Origin: JAZDKP01 sp043802925
GTDB taxonomy: Bacteria > Fibrobacterota > OXYB2-FULL-49-7 > JAEUSG01
DNA length: 50,348 bases
Direction of reading: 5' to 3'
Assembly: GCA_043802925.1 (NCBI GenBank)
Contig: JAZDKP010000274.1
Coordinates: forward strand, 1 to 50,348
In this document: positions 30,948-39,705 of the stretch, one piece after another
How the letters are laid out: each line of letters starts with the position of its first letter
How positions within the stretch are numbered: position 1 is the stretch's first letter
Position numbers and translations under genes: made by a program
Notes under the pieces: model-generated
Databases searched by the model: none
Told to the model about the DNA's origin: nothing
Seen by the model: the letters and a program-made list of their open reading frames with translations, nothing else

Positions 30948-31739
30948 ATGTCGCATGCCATGACCGATGAATCCAAAACCAGCGCAACCTTGTCAGGAAT
31001 AAAAAAACGGTACATTGTCCTTTCGGGCAAGGGGGGCGTTGGAAAAAGCACGGTGGCCGCCAACCTGGCGGTTGCTTTGGCAAAAAAGGGTTTCACCACG
31101 GGTCTTCTGGACACCGACCTTCACGGCCCCAGCATTCCTAAAATGCTGGGGCTTACCGAATTTGTGGGAATGGCCAAAGGCGATGCGCTTGAACCCGCTG
31201 TTCTTATGGAGGGCCGCCTCAAGGTTATGTCCATGCAATTCATGCTTCCCGGAACAGATGACGCCGTCATCTGGAGGGGTCCTTTAAAACACAGCGTCAT
31301 TTCCCAGTTCATTGCAAACACGGATTGGGGTACGCTGGATTATCTTATCATCGATTCTCCTCCCGGCACGGGAGACGAACCCCTTTCCGCGATACAAACC
31401 GCAAAACCCCACGGCGCCATTATTGTCACCACACCGCAATCCGTGGCGACTTTCGATGTCCGGAAATCCATTGATTTCTGCCGCAAGTTGTCCCTGCCCA
31501 TTACCGGGATTGTGGAAAACATGAGCGGGTTTGTGTGTCCCCATTGCCATAAAAACACCTATATTTTCGGGTCGCAAGGCGGAGAAACCATGGCGCATGA
31601 GCTGGGGGAACGGTTTCTCGGGCGCATTCCCATTGAACCGGACATCGTAACGCTGTCCGACAATGGAAAAACCTTTGTGGCCATGGCGCCGGAAAGCGCA
31701 CCGTCAATGGCGATTTCGGAAATCACCGCGCTTCTTTAA
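30948..31739 (+). CDS. mrp: Mrp/NBP35-type iron-sulfur carrier ATPase
   Basis: A 263-residue ATPase that holds and transfers [4Fe-4S] clusters. Walker A is LSGKGGVGKSTVAANLA; DTDLHGPSIPKMLG and DYLIIDSPPGTGDEPL follow; the cluster ligands are Cys197 and Cys200 in FVCPHCHKN. GAAGGAG precedes the ATG. It is driven by the sigma-54-type promoter and shares the control region with the NifX-like operon. Confidence 0.95.
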   Translation: MSHAMTDESKTSATLSGIKKRYIVLSGKGGVGKSTVAANLAVALAKKGFTTGLLDTDLHGPSIPKMLGLTEFVGMAKGDALEPAVLMEGRLKVMSMQFMLPGTDDAVIWRGPLKHSVISQFIANTDWGTLDYLIIDSPPGTGDEPLSAIQTAKPHGAIIVTTPQSVATFDVRKSIDFCRKLSLPITGIVENMSGFVCPHCHKNTYIFGSQGGETMAHELGERFLGRIPIEPDIVTLSDNGKTFVAMAPESAPSMAISEITALL

Positions 31740-31754
31740 TGCAAGGCGAAGTGA

Positions 31755-32588
31755 ATGCACGCGCATATATATGCCACGTTGGTTTGCGATAACAATGCGA
31801 GGCGGCCTGGGCTTTCTCCCGAACACGGACTTTCAATCTGGCTGGAGGCGGGTAACCGGAGCGTTTTGTTTGACACGGGGCAAGGCACCTACCTACCTGC
31901 GAACCTTAAAACACTCAGCCTTCCGCTTGATACTTTGGATGCTGTGGTCATCAGCCACGGTCACTATGATCACACCGGCGGTCTCGCGTTTGTTATGGAA
32001 CAGTGTCCGCGGGCCAAGGTTTTCATCCATGCCGCGGCCCTTGCCGACCGTTATTCCATCCAAGCCGGCAAAGAATCCCGCTATATCGGCATGCCGCCGG
32101 AAGCCAAAGCGCTTTTACACGCCTCCCCGGAGCGGGTCATATGGGTCGCGGGGCCCATGGAAATTGTCCCGGGTGTCTGGGTGACGGGGCCCATTCCACA
32201 AAAGGCCGCCGCAGAGGGCCGGGAAGACCGGTTTTATCTGGATCCCGAAGGCATGATTGCGGACAGGTTTATAGACGAACAGGCCGTCTTTGTCCAATCA
32301 TCTTACGGAATCTCGGTCATTCTCGGATGCACGCATACCGGCGTTGCGAATACGCTGTCGCATGCACGCGCTCTGACCGGTGCGGGTAAAATGCACTGCG
32401 TTATGGGCGGCTTTCATTTATCGAATGCCGGCCCGGAAAACGTACGGCAGGCCATTGCTGCGGTCAGGGATTTCAATCCGGAAAAGATTGCGCCATGCCA
32501 TTGCAGCGGCGCCGTCTTTGCGTCTGAAATCGCCAGACAGTTACCAGGATTTATTGAATGCGATGCGGGGACCTGTTTGCGCATCTAA
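31755..32588 (+). CDS. MBL-fold metallo-hydrolase
   Basis: A 277-residue metallo-beta-lactamase-fold protein. VLFDTGQGTYLPANL and VVISHGHYDHTGGL give the HxHxDH metal site; ILGCTHTGVANTLSHA and MGGFHLSNAG supply later ligands. Closest to the group annotated as dihydropterin ribofuranosyl-aminobenzene phosphate synthase, which often sits beside mrp in anaerobes. It follows mrp by 15 bases and is likely in the same operon. Confidence 0.88.
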   Translation: MHAHIYATLVCDNNARRPGLSPEHGLSIWLEAGNRSVLFDTGQGTYLPANLKTLSLPLDTLDAVVISHGHYDHTGGLAFVMEQCPRAKVFIHAAALADRYSIQAGKESRYIGMPPEAKALLHASPERVIWVAGPMEIVPGVWVTGPIPQKAAAEGREDRFYLDPEGMIADRFIDEQAVFVQSSYGISVILGCTHTGVANTLSHARALTGAGKMHCVMGGFHLSNAGPENVRQAIAAVRDFNPEKIAPCHCSGAVFASEIARQLPGFIECDAGTCLRI

Positions 32589-32604
32589 GCGGATTTTTGT
32601 ATTC

Positions 32605-33357
32605 ATGAAGAAAACAACATTCAAATGGCCCCTTTCCAGCGAAGCGGACCTTCACCATTATTTAAAGGGATTAAAAAGCCGGCGTATGCTGGATATCGCG
32701 ACAGGCAAGGGGACTTTTATTAAATTCATAACCTCAACGCTTGGGCATTATAATGAAATTGTCGGGATTGATATCGATGAATTAAGCCTGTTGACGGCGG
32801 TTGAGTCGTTAAGGGCCGTTAAGGGGATCCGCTTTGAACGGTCCGATGCTGAAAACCTTCCTTATCCCGATAATCATTTTGACCTGGTAAGCCTGTCCAA
32901 CGCGCTTCATCATATGAGTCATCCGGAGCTTGTTTTCAATGAAATGCGACGCGTCCTCGCGCCTGGCGGCCGGCTTCTGATTAACGAAATGAATTATGAC
33001 GACGCCGACAACGCTCAAAAAGCGCACCAACGGTATCATAGCTTTAAAGCAAAGACGGATCATCTTGCGGGCGTTGAACACAGGCCGGTTTCAAGCATGA
33101 CGGATATCGCTAAAACCATAAAAGAACAATTTCCAGGATGGCGGACGGAGTTCTTTCTTTTCCCGGGAGAAACCTTCCACAAAAACAGCCCGATAACGGT
33201 CAAGGAACAGCTTGAAAAGATTGAGCGTCTGGTCCAGACATGCAGGGAAAGAAGGAATTCCGTATCTTTGCTGGCCGAGGCGCAAGCCATAAAAAGAATG
33301 CATGAAAAATATGGAGTGCGGTATCCTTCCTATATGTTGACCGTGCTTTCAAGGTAA
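32605..33357 (+). CDS. Class I SAM-dependent methyltransferase
   Basis: A 250-residue protein; the start is ATG 32605, 16 bases after the previous stop, although the frame is open upstream. Motif I is MLDIATGKGTFIKF, the end of strand 2 is VGIDIDE, and SDAENLPYPDNHFDLVSLSNALHHM is typical of type-11 methyltransferases. Substrate unknown. Probably the last gene of the mrp operon. Confidence 0.85.
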   Translation: MKKTTFKWPLSSEADLHHYLKGLKSRRMLDIATGKGTFIKFITSTLGHYNEIVGIDIDELSLLTAVESLRAVKGIRFERSDAENLPYPDNHFDLVSLSNALHHMSHPELVFNEMRRVLAPGGRLLINEMNYDDADNAQKAHQRYHSFKAKTDHLAGVEHRPVSSMTDIAKTIKEQFPGWRTEFFLFPGETFHKNSPITVKEQLEKIERLVQTCRERRNSVSLLAEAQAIKRMHEKYGVRYPSYMLTVLSR

Positions 33358-33438
33358 TGCGGTTTTCTTGTACAAGTCTAATATTTGTCAAATTTAAATA
33401 TATTATGATCAACCCAAAGGCCACCGGAAAAAGAACCC

Positions 33439-34701
33439 ATGCCGACGAAAAATAATAATCCATGCGAAGAAAAGGCGATGCCCGCCGGCAATGACAATAA
33501 AGACTTGACCCGACGCATTGACATTATACTCCTTCATCCCGTCTTTTCTTATCTGATATTTGCGGCGGTTTTGTGGTTTCTTTTCACGCTTACCTTTAAA
33601 TTGGGCTCATTGCCCATGGCAGGCATCCGGACCTCGGTTGATTGGGTGGGTCATGTTTTAGTAAAATTATTGCCCGGAGGTTTCGGTCGAAACCTGCTGG
33701 TTGATGGGATTATGGCCGGGGCGGGAGGCGTACTGATCTTCCTGCCCAATATCGTCATCCTGTTTTTAGGCATATCGATAATGGAAGAAACAGGGTATAT
33801 GGCCCGCGTTGCATGGATCATGGATCGCATCATGCACCGGATGGGGCTTCACGGCAGAAGCTTCCTGCCCATTATCATGGGACTCGGCTGCAACGTTCCC
33901 GCAATGCTGGCAGCCCGCTCCATTAAATCAACTCGCGATCGAATTTTAACGGTGCTTATTGCACCGCTCATATCCTGCTCTGCGCGGCACCCTATCTACG
34001 TATTGTTCGTCGGCGCATTTTTTCCCGGCCATGCCGTCAGCATGATATTTCTCATGTATATGATCAGTTTCATTGCCGTGTTCACGCTTGGGGCGCTGTT
34101 CCGCAAGACGCTTTTCAGGGGTAAGGGGGAGTGCGAGGCCGTTTACGAATTACCCCCCTACCGGCGTCCGCGGCTTAAGAAAATCCTCATGGTGATGTGG
34201 CTCAATACAAAACATTACCTGAACCGAATCGGCACCGTGGTTATCTTCTTTTCTGCGTTGCTCTACATACTGAGCCATTATCCCGAATCGGAACACCAAA
34301 AGATTGAGAATTCCTATATCGGCCGCATCGGGGCGCTCATTGAACCCCTTCTCAAACCCGCTGGTTTTGATCTTAAACTCGACATCAGCGTCATTACGGG
34401 TTTCGCGGCCAAGGAAATGGTCGTGGGGACCCTGGGCGTATTGCACAGCGTGGATCAGGGGCATGCGGCGGGACAATACGCGCTTCAGGATATACTCCGA
34501 AATGAATATTCGCCACTCACAGCATTTGCATTCATGCTTTTCTCGCTTCTCTATACTCCCTGTATCGCCAGTCTTGTGACGCTTATTCGTGAAGTGAGGA
34601 GCTGGAAATGGTCTATTTTTGGTCTCGTTTACCCTTTGGTCCTGGCCTGGGTTGCGGCAGTCACAGTCAGGCAGATGGGGCTTTTAATGGGGTTGTCATA
34701 A
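33439..34701 (+). CDS. FeoB-like permease lacking the GTPase domain
   Basis: A 420-residue membrane protein matching the C-terminal transport half of FeoB. Key segments are LLPGGFGRNLLVDGIMAG, FLPNIVILFLGISIMEETGYMARVA, LGCNVPAMLAARSI, APLISCSARHPIY and GFAAKEMVVGTLG. The ~270-residue N-terminal G domain of FeoB is absent, and the gene starts with a short polar leader. The protein may be a stand-alone Fe2+ or other metal permease, or pair with a separately encoded G protein. Neither FeoA nor a G-domain gene is nearby. Confidence 0.85.
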   Translation: MPTKNNNPCEEKAMPAGNDNKDLTRRIDIILLHPVFSYLIFAAVLWFLFTLTFKLGSLPMAGIRTSVDWVGHVLVKLLPGGFGRNLLVDGIMAGAGGVLIFLPNIVILFLGISIMEETGYMARVAWIMDRIMHRMGLHGRSFLPIIMGLGCNVPAMLAARSIKSTRDRILTVLIAPLISCSARHPIYVLFVGAFFPGHAVSMIFLMYMISFIAVFTLGALFRKTLFRGKGECEAVYELPPYRRPRLKKILMVMWLNTKHYLNRIGTVVIFFSALLYILSHYPESEHQKIENSYIGRIGALIEPLLKPAGFDLKLDISVITGFAAKEMVVGTLGVLHSVDQGHAAGQYALQDILRNEYSPLTAFAFMLFSLLYTPCIASLVTLIREVRSWKWSIFGLVYPLVLAWVAAVTVRQMGLLMGLS

Positions 34702-34717
34702 AAAACGGAATGTCCGG

Positions 34718-35710
34718 TTATTGAGCTTCGAGACCAATCTCGTATTTCTCCTTGTAACGGATGATGCTGCGCAAAACAGCCCGGGCCACGGCTTCCTGAA
34801 AAGAGCCGTTCCCAAGCATTTCCGCTTCCAGGGGATTGGAAATAAAGGCAGTCTCGAGCAATACAGCGGGCATTTCCGCACCGCGAAGCACGTAAAAATC
34901 CGCCTGGTCTACACCGGTCTTGTGCCGTCTGAATTTATTCCCAATCTTTCCCATCTCCTGTTCCAGAATAATTGCAAAGGCTTCACTTTGGTTGCGGAAA
35001 AGGTTCAGTTCCGTTGATTTCAGTATGAAATCAAGATCATTGTCAGTTTCTTCCTTGCGATTTTCTTCATACGTTATCGATGCATTTTCGAGCGCAGCCA
35101 CGGCACGAGCTTCGTCATCGCGCGCCACATCCAGGAAATAGACGCCGTAACCGTTTATACAGGCTTTCTTACTTTTATCGCCATGAATACTATTGGCATG
35201 AATACTGATAAAAAGGTCACCTTTTCTTTGATTGGCAATCCGGATCCGGTCTTTGAGTGCAATAAAACTGTCATCGTCACGCGTCAGAATACATTGGATT
35301 TCCGGGAGTTTCTCTTTAAGCAGTTTTGCCAGTATCTTGCTGATGGCAAGCACCGCCTCCTTTTCCGTTAAAATGGTCTTAATGTGCTTTATGTTCCGTT
35401 TCGTCTTGTTCCAAGTGGGCTTGCCGCTCACCGCCCCCGGGTCTTTTCCGCCATGTCCGGGATCAATGATGATGGTCTTGATTTCGGAAGCTTTTTGTTT
35501 AACAGGTATTAGCGGATTTTTCGTTAAAGGTTCGGGCATCCGCGCCTTCTTTTCAGCGTTGAATGCCAGAACGGTATTTTTGTCCTGGGGGAAAATCGAT
35601 TTATCAGGTTTCCAGACGAGAGCGAAGGCATAACTATCGACGGAAATTGTTTTAGCTGCCGCGGCAATCAGAATAAATAATAATAAAACTATTTTCATTT
35701 TGAGGCGCAC
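34718..35710 (-). CDS. N-acetylmuramoyl-L-alanine amidase (Amidase_3)
   Basis: A 330-residue exported zinc amidase that cuts the peptide from peptidoglycan. The signal peptide is near KMKIVLLLFILIAAAA. Zinc-binding segments are TIIIDPGHGGKDPGAVSG, SIHANSIHGDK and VLLETAFISNPLEAEML with the catalytic Glu. The frame opens with GTG 35710; ATG 35698 is an alternative, and neither has a strong ribosome site. It follows the M23 gene by 17 bases; the two probably cooperate in wall remodelling. Confidence 0.92.
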   Translation of the reverse strand: MRLKMKIVLLLFILIAAAAKTISVDSYAFALVWKPDKSIFPQDKNTVLAFNAEKKARMPEPLTKNPLIPVKQKASEIKTIIIDPGHGGKDPGAVSGKPTWNKTKRNIKHIKTILTEKEAVLAISKILAKLLKEKLPEIQCILTRDDDSFIALKDRIRIANQRKGDLFISIHANSIHGDKSKKACINGYGVYFLDVARDDEARAVAALENASITYEENRKEETDNDLDFILKSTELNLFRNQSEAFAIILEQEMGKIGNKFRRHKTGVDQADFYVLRGAEMPAVLLETAFISNPLEAEMLGNGSFQEAVARAVLRSIIRYKEKYEIGLEAQ

Positions 35711-35727
35711 ATTTTTATGCGTCTTGG

Positions 35728-36642
35728 CTAATCCACGATGAAGTTTTCCGGCAATATATAGGGCAGGGGATTAATGGGCGCCCGGTTTGAACGGACTTCG
35801 TAATGAAGATGAGGACCCGTGGAACGGCCGCTATTGCCGAGATAGCCGATAATCTGCCCCCGGCGCACGGTCTGCTGCCCCTTGACAATGACGGTATCCA
35901 GGTGCGCATAGGCGGTAATGAAACCATTCAAATGGTTGAGTAAGACATATTTTCCGAAAGTTCCATTTTCGCCTGTTTTTACCGTTCCGGAGGCCGAGGC
36001 TATTACCGGAGTACCTACATAGTTCTTAATATCGATGCCATTATGCATGCGACGGATCTTGAATATAGGGTGCAGGCGCATGCCAAAGCCTGAAAGGAAA
36101 GCGCCTTCAGCAGGTTGAATCGTGGGAAGGCACTCCAAAGAGTCCTTCTTTTTACGGAAAAACGTATCAAAAGTATTCATGCTGAAAAGTTGAAGATCCG
36201 ACTGGCGAAGGAGTTTATCAATCCGGTCTCCAATTGTTTTACGATCGAGCTCATCCTTGAAAAGCATGTTCGTTTCGTAATCATCAAGCGCGGAAGGGCC
36301 GCCAACGCCTACCTCGCGGACCTCCCTTGTTATAAGCTTGGCCCCGTATATCGCCCTGCGTAAATCTTCCGCGGCAAATAGCGAGTCCATCTTGTTCTCC
36401 CAAACGGCAGCCAGGGTTTCTATTTTATTAAATTCCTTTTGTATTTGGATGGCTTTTCTTTCGGATAGTACATAAAGCGCTTTATCATAGCCACGCGCTA
36501 CCATGAAAATAGCGCAAAAAGCATAGCTGCAGAACAGCAGAATAATAAAAAACTTAATCAAAAAATAGACGGGATTGCCGAGCCGGAAAGACCGGCTTTC
36601 CCCTTTTGCATTGATGAGAATAATATGGTTAAATGTTTTCAA
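35728..36642 (-). CDS. M23-family (LytM) peptidase, membrane anchored
   Basis: A 304-residue protein with a short cytoplasmic head, one membrane segment (YFLIKFFIILLFCSYAF), a helical stretch, and a C-terminal LytM domain. GFGMRLHPIFKIRRMHNGID holds the HxxxD zinc motif and GPHLHYEVR the HxH. The layout resembles MepM/EnvC-like factors. It is either an endopeptidase or an amidase activator for its downstream neighbour. Confidence 0.92.
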   Translation of the reverse strand: MKTFNHIILINAKGESRSFRLGNPVYFLIKFFIILLFCSYAFCAIFMVARGYDKALYVLSERKAIQIQKEFNKIETLAAVWENKMDSLFAAEDLRRAIYGAKLITREVREVGVGGPSALDDYETNMLFKDELDRKTIGDRIDKLLRQSDLQLFSMNTFDTFFRKKKDSLECLPTIQPAEGAFLSGFGMRLHPIFKIRRMHNGIDIKNYVGTPVIASASGTVKTGENGTFGKYVLLNHLNGFITAYAHLDTVIVKGQQTVRRGQIIGYLGNSGRSTGPHLHYEVRSNRAPINPLPYILPENFIVD

Positions 36643-36669
36643 TATTCCTCGGTTAATTTGTTTTATAAG

Positions 36670-37812
36670 TCATCGGCCATCCAACGCCTGTTTCAAGTCT
36701 TCTACCAGTCGGTCGGGGTTTTCAATCCCCGCCGATAACCGTACCGTGTTCATGTTTACGCCAAAGCCGGTGCGTCTTTCGGGAGGCATATACAGCATGG
36801 TGGTCAGATAGGGGATGCAAATCAACGACTCCGTGGCGCCCAGACTTACCGCATGATGGATGACAGTGAGTTTTTCGATGAATTTTTTGGCGTGCTCGAT
36901 GTTTTCACCCACGTCAAAACTCAACAGGCCGCCAAAACCATTGCGCATCTGCCTGCAGGCGACCCTGTGTCCGGTGTCGCCGGGAAGGCCCGGGTAACGG
37001 AGGTTTTTAATTTTCGGATGTTCCTTCAGATATTCGGCAACGGCAAGTGCGTTCCGCGCCATTTTTTCCGCGCGCATCTCAAAGGTTTTCAACCCCCGTT
37101 CCAGTAGAGAGCCGGAATAGGCGTCAAGCGTCGTTCCAATTGCCTGACGGGTGAACCAGAGCCGGTCGTAATGCTCCTTGGAGCCCGCTATGGCGCCGGC
37201 CATGAGGTCGTTATGGCCGCCTAATGCTTTAGTGGCGCTGTGGACGACAAGATCCGCCCCAAGTTTGAGGGGATTCTGGTGAAAGGGGGTGGCAAAAGTA
37301 TTGTCCACCACCAGCATGGCCCCGATTTGCTCTGCAAGCCTGCCCAGAACTTCAATGTCCAATACCTTGCATAAGGGATTGCTTGGTGTTTCGCAGAAAA
37401 TCATTTTCGTGTTCGGCCTGACATGCTCCGCGAGTTTCTCCCAGTTGTCCGCATCGACCCAGGTGATGGAAACCCCGAGCTTTTCCAAAATCAAAGATAC
37501 CTTGTAATGCGCACCGTAAATATCATGGAAAAGCACAAGATGGTCGCCAGCCTTAAGATAGGTCAGGTATACCATGGTGCATGCCGCCATGCCCGATGTG
37601 CAAATAATGCAATCTTCGGCGTATTCCATGGCGGCCACCTTTTTTTCGACCGCGCGAACGGTAGGGTTGTCGTCCCGGTGATAGGTGTAGCCGTCGATTT
37701 CACCGTCAGTTATTTTTCGCAGCACTTCAAAGGAGTTATAGTGGTAATTTACCGCATTCACAATGGGCGTGACCATGGGCTTGTTGCCATATGGAGTCAA
37801 GGGGTCAGTCAT
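36670..37812 (-). CDS. Cystathionine gamma-synthase / methionine gamma-lyase family enzyme
   Basis: A 380-residue PLP enzyme of transsulfuration. GYTYHRDDNPTVRAVEKKVA near the N-terminus, FCETPSNPLCKVLDI, VVDNTFATPFHQNPL and the PLP Lys in VVHSATKALGGHND are standard. SLGATESLICIP and RLSAGIENPDRLVEDL end it. Sequence alone does not separate synthase, beta-lyase or gamma-lyase activity. Confidence 0.9.
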   Translation of the reverse strand: MTDPLTPYGNKPMVTPIVNAVNYHYNSFEVLRKITDGEIDGYTYHRDDNPTVRAVEKKVAAMEYAEDCIICTSGMAACTMVYLTYLKAGDHLVLFHDIYGAHYKVSLILEKLGVSITWVDADNWEKLAEHVRPNTKMIFCETPSNPLCKVLDIEVLGRLAEQIGAMLVVDNTFATPFHQNPLKLGADLVVHSATKALGGHNDLMAGAIAGSKEHYDRLWFTRQAIGTTLDAYSGSLLERGLKTFEMRAEKMARNALAVAEYLKEHPKIKNLRYPGLPGDTGHRVACRQMRNGFGGLLSFDVGENIEHAKKFIEKLTVIHHAVSLGATESLICIPYLTTMLYMPPERRTGFGVNMNTVRLSAGIENPDRLVEDLKQALDGR

Positions 37813-37956
37813 AGTGTCGGATTCCTTTCTCGCTTATGACGCTTTGCAAAACTCGGTATCCAGTATTTTGACTGCATCGGATATTTTCTGTATGCTGGTC
37901 GTCACAAGCCTGATCCGCGACCCGTACATGGTCCTTGGCCCCTTTGCCCCGTACCA

Positions 37957-38829
37957 TCACCTCTTGGCATGTTGTTGACTCCTTTTTCGAACGATATAAT
38001 CGCCGATACAACATTTCAGGTCCCTGGCAACAACCGGACACTTGGCCTGCAAAAGAAAATAAATGTTTTTATCAACATTGCTCAGCGTTTCATAATTGCC
38101 CTGACCTTTCGCGATGATAAGGTCGGCCCGGTCGAAGCTGTCGCGAAACTCAGCCGAACAGTCCGAAAGCACGGTGCCGGGAGCATCAGATCCGTTGTCA
38201 ATCACTTTTACGAGAAGCGGCATCCGCACGGCTTCGGCATCCGCACGGGTAACATCGTTGATGACCGGCTTCCCGCGCACCACGAACGTCACCCGGTTGA
38301 CAGGGAGCAGCCGCATGAAATACCGGTCAAACACGATTTCGCCCGCGTTGTCGCCGAGGTAAAGGATGTCCCGGGCCGCAGAAACTTCGCGCTTCAGGCG
38401 CCGGACCGCCCGGATGTCCAAGGGCGCATCATAACAGCCTTCAATAACGCGCCGCACGTCCGCTTCGTTCAACCGGCCGTTTTTCCCGAAATCGATGATG
38501 TTGCCCGCAATGGCCAGCCGCAAACAGTTTTCGAAGGGATCGTCCTGGTTTTTAGCCGCGTCCGCAAGGGCGGGGAGGGCCGCCTCCGCCCACCGGTTGT
38601 AGTGTTCTTTTTTCCGGCGGTAAGGATCCGCGGCCCCTGTCTCTTTCCGGATAATGCGGTGTATTTTCTGCGCCATGGCGGGCGGCGTGTCGCTCATGTC
38701 AATGGATGACGCAAGCCGGAGCACTTTCCTTAATACGCGCTCGTGGACGCCTTCGTCATCGCTAATTTGGCGCACGGCTTCGAGGGCCTGGTTCACAAAA
38801 CAGGGCAGGCAGTCGTGGAAGCTTTTCAT
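37957..38829 (-). CDS. DUF89 / ARMT1-like protein
   Basis: A 290-residue protein beginning MKSFHDCLPCFVNQALEAVR, the usual start for DUF89; the frame opens earlier (38871), but without support. CLRLAIAGNIIDFG, DILYLGDNAGEIVFDRYFM and DLIIAKGQGNYETL are the metal-dependent phosphatase motifs. The two N-terminal Cys mark the bacterial/archaeal CxxC subgroup. Members are thought to remove damaged phosphometabolites. Confidence 0.88.
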   Translation of the reverse strand: MKSFHDCLPCFVNQALEAVRQISDDEGVHERVLRKVLRLASSIDMSDTPPAMAQKIHRIIRKETGAADPYRRKKEHYNRWAEAALPALADAAKNQDDPFENCLRLAIAGNIIDFGKNGRLNEADVRRVIEGCYDAPLDIRAVRRLKREVSAARDILYLGDNAGEIVFDRYFMRLLPVNRVTFVVRGKPVINDVTRADAEAVRMPLLVKVIDNGSDAPGTVLSDCSAEFRDSFDRADLIIAKGQGNYETLSNVDKNIYFLLQAKCPVVARDLKCCIGDYIVRKRSQQHAKR

Positions 38830-38883
38830 CTTATGGATTCTTTTACCCGCAATATTGGATGAAGCATGCAACTCCGCGATGGC

Positions 38884-39165
38884 TTATTGTTTGCCGGAAA
38901 GCCCGCAATCATCCCGTTTTTCCAGGTCGTTTATGCGTTTGTTAACTTCATGCAACGCCCCGGCCAGATATTTCGCCTGAGACAATAAGGCTTCCATTTT
39001 ACTCACGATTTTCGGAGGGTTCGCATAAAAAGGCAGGGGCGCGGAAGCCATGAAACCGGCCGGTCCTTCCAGCCAGCGCACGCCTTTGCCGTGCCCGATG
39101 CCTTTTGCACACCCGGACACCAACGGAACCGCATCATCCTTTTTTAGCTTTTTACTGTCAGCCAT
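38884..39165 (-). CDS. DUF5320-related small protein without the glycine-rich head
   Basis: A 93-residue protein. The N-terminus (MADSKKLKKDDAVPLVSGCAKG) differs from DUF5320, but the C-terminal half, APLPFYANPPKIVSKMEALL then QAKYLAGALHEVNKRI, closely parallels the next gene upstream (APLPFYAASPKPVDEIEILK, QAKYLSETLESVNRHI). The start overlaps that gene's stop by one base (TAATG). It is probably a duplicated partner that forms a coiled coil with it. Confidence 0.72.
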   Translation of the reverse strand: MADSKKLKKDDAVPLVSGCAKGIGHGKGVRWLEGPAGFMASAPLPFYANPPKIVSKMEALLSQAKYLAGALHEVNKRINDLEKRDDCGLSGKQ

Positions 39166-39497
39166 TATGGCTTGCTTTGCAGTTCAGTAATATGCCGATT
39201 GACGCTTTCAAGCGTTTCTGAAAGATATTTGGCCTGCCCTTTCAGGATTTCTATCTCATCAACGGGCTTTGGCGAAGCGGCATAAAAAGGAAGCGGTGCT
39301 AAGGGCATATTTCCGCCCCATCCCCGGCGCCAGGCCCTGCCCATACCGCATCCCCGCCCGAAACCACGGCGTATTCCGTTACCCGCGCCCGGTGCCCCGT
39401 TCATGAATCCCGGCACATCGGACCCGGCGCAAAATCCCGCACCCCTTCCACTCGTGGCCCCCATTCCCCCGGGACCTGTTCCATCTCCTCTTGGCAT
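39165..39497 (-). CDS. DUF5320-type glycine-rich protein with long coiled-coil tail
   Basis: A 110-residue protein starting MPRGDGTGPGGMGATSGRG, with one Cys (FCAGSD), a Gly/Arg-rich centre and a C-terminal helical segment. AAGGAGG precedes the ATG. A sigma-54-type promoter and an ATTGCA-type dyad lie upstream, as at the NifX-like operon. Confidence 0.88.
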   Translation of the reverse strand: MPRGDGTGPGGMGATSGRGAGFCAGSDVPGFMNGAPGAGNGIRRGFGRGCGMGRAWRRGWGGNMPLAPLPFYAASPKPVDEIEILKGQAKYLSETLESVNRHITELQSKP

Positions 39498-39555
39498 ATT
39501 AACCTCCTTCTGAATTACGGCTGGACGTCATAGTCCGGTCTTAATACATGATAAA

Positions 39556-39569
39556 GCATTTTTCATGCC
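39556..39569 (-). promoter_or_regulatory. Sigma-54-type promoter for the DUF5320 pair
   Basis: The minus strand reads AGGCATGAAAAATGCTT, with GG and GC ten bases apart. It lies about 60 bases before the 39497 start codon. Confidence 0.6.
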
Positions 39570-39653
39570 TAATACGTTCGCTTATGTTTTTAAGCGAAAT
39601 AAACGGAAAAATAGCTTGTCCCAGGTTAGCGTTGCCGCAAGGTTTTAAAAACC

Positions 39654-39669
39654 ATTGCAAGAAAGCAAT
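39654..39669. promoter_or_regulatory. Activator-type dyad upstream of the DUF5320 promoter
   Basis: ATTGCA-AGAA-AGCAAT, one base from the perfect dyad at 30843. Its distance of about 85 bases from the -24 element suits a sigma-54 activator site. Confidence 0.5.
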
Positions 39670-39705
39670 ACCCGCAAAGATTCGGAAAGATGGAAGCCGG
39701 GCAGG

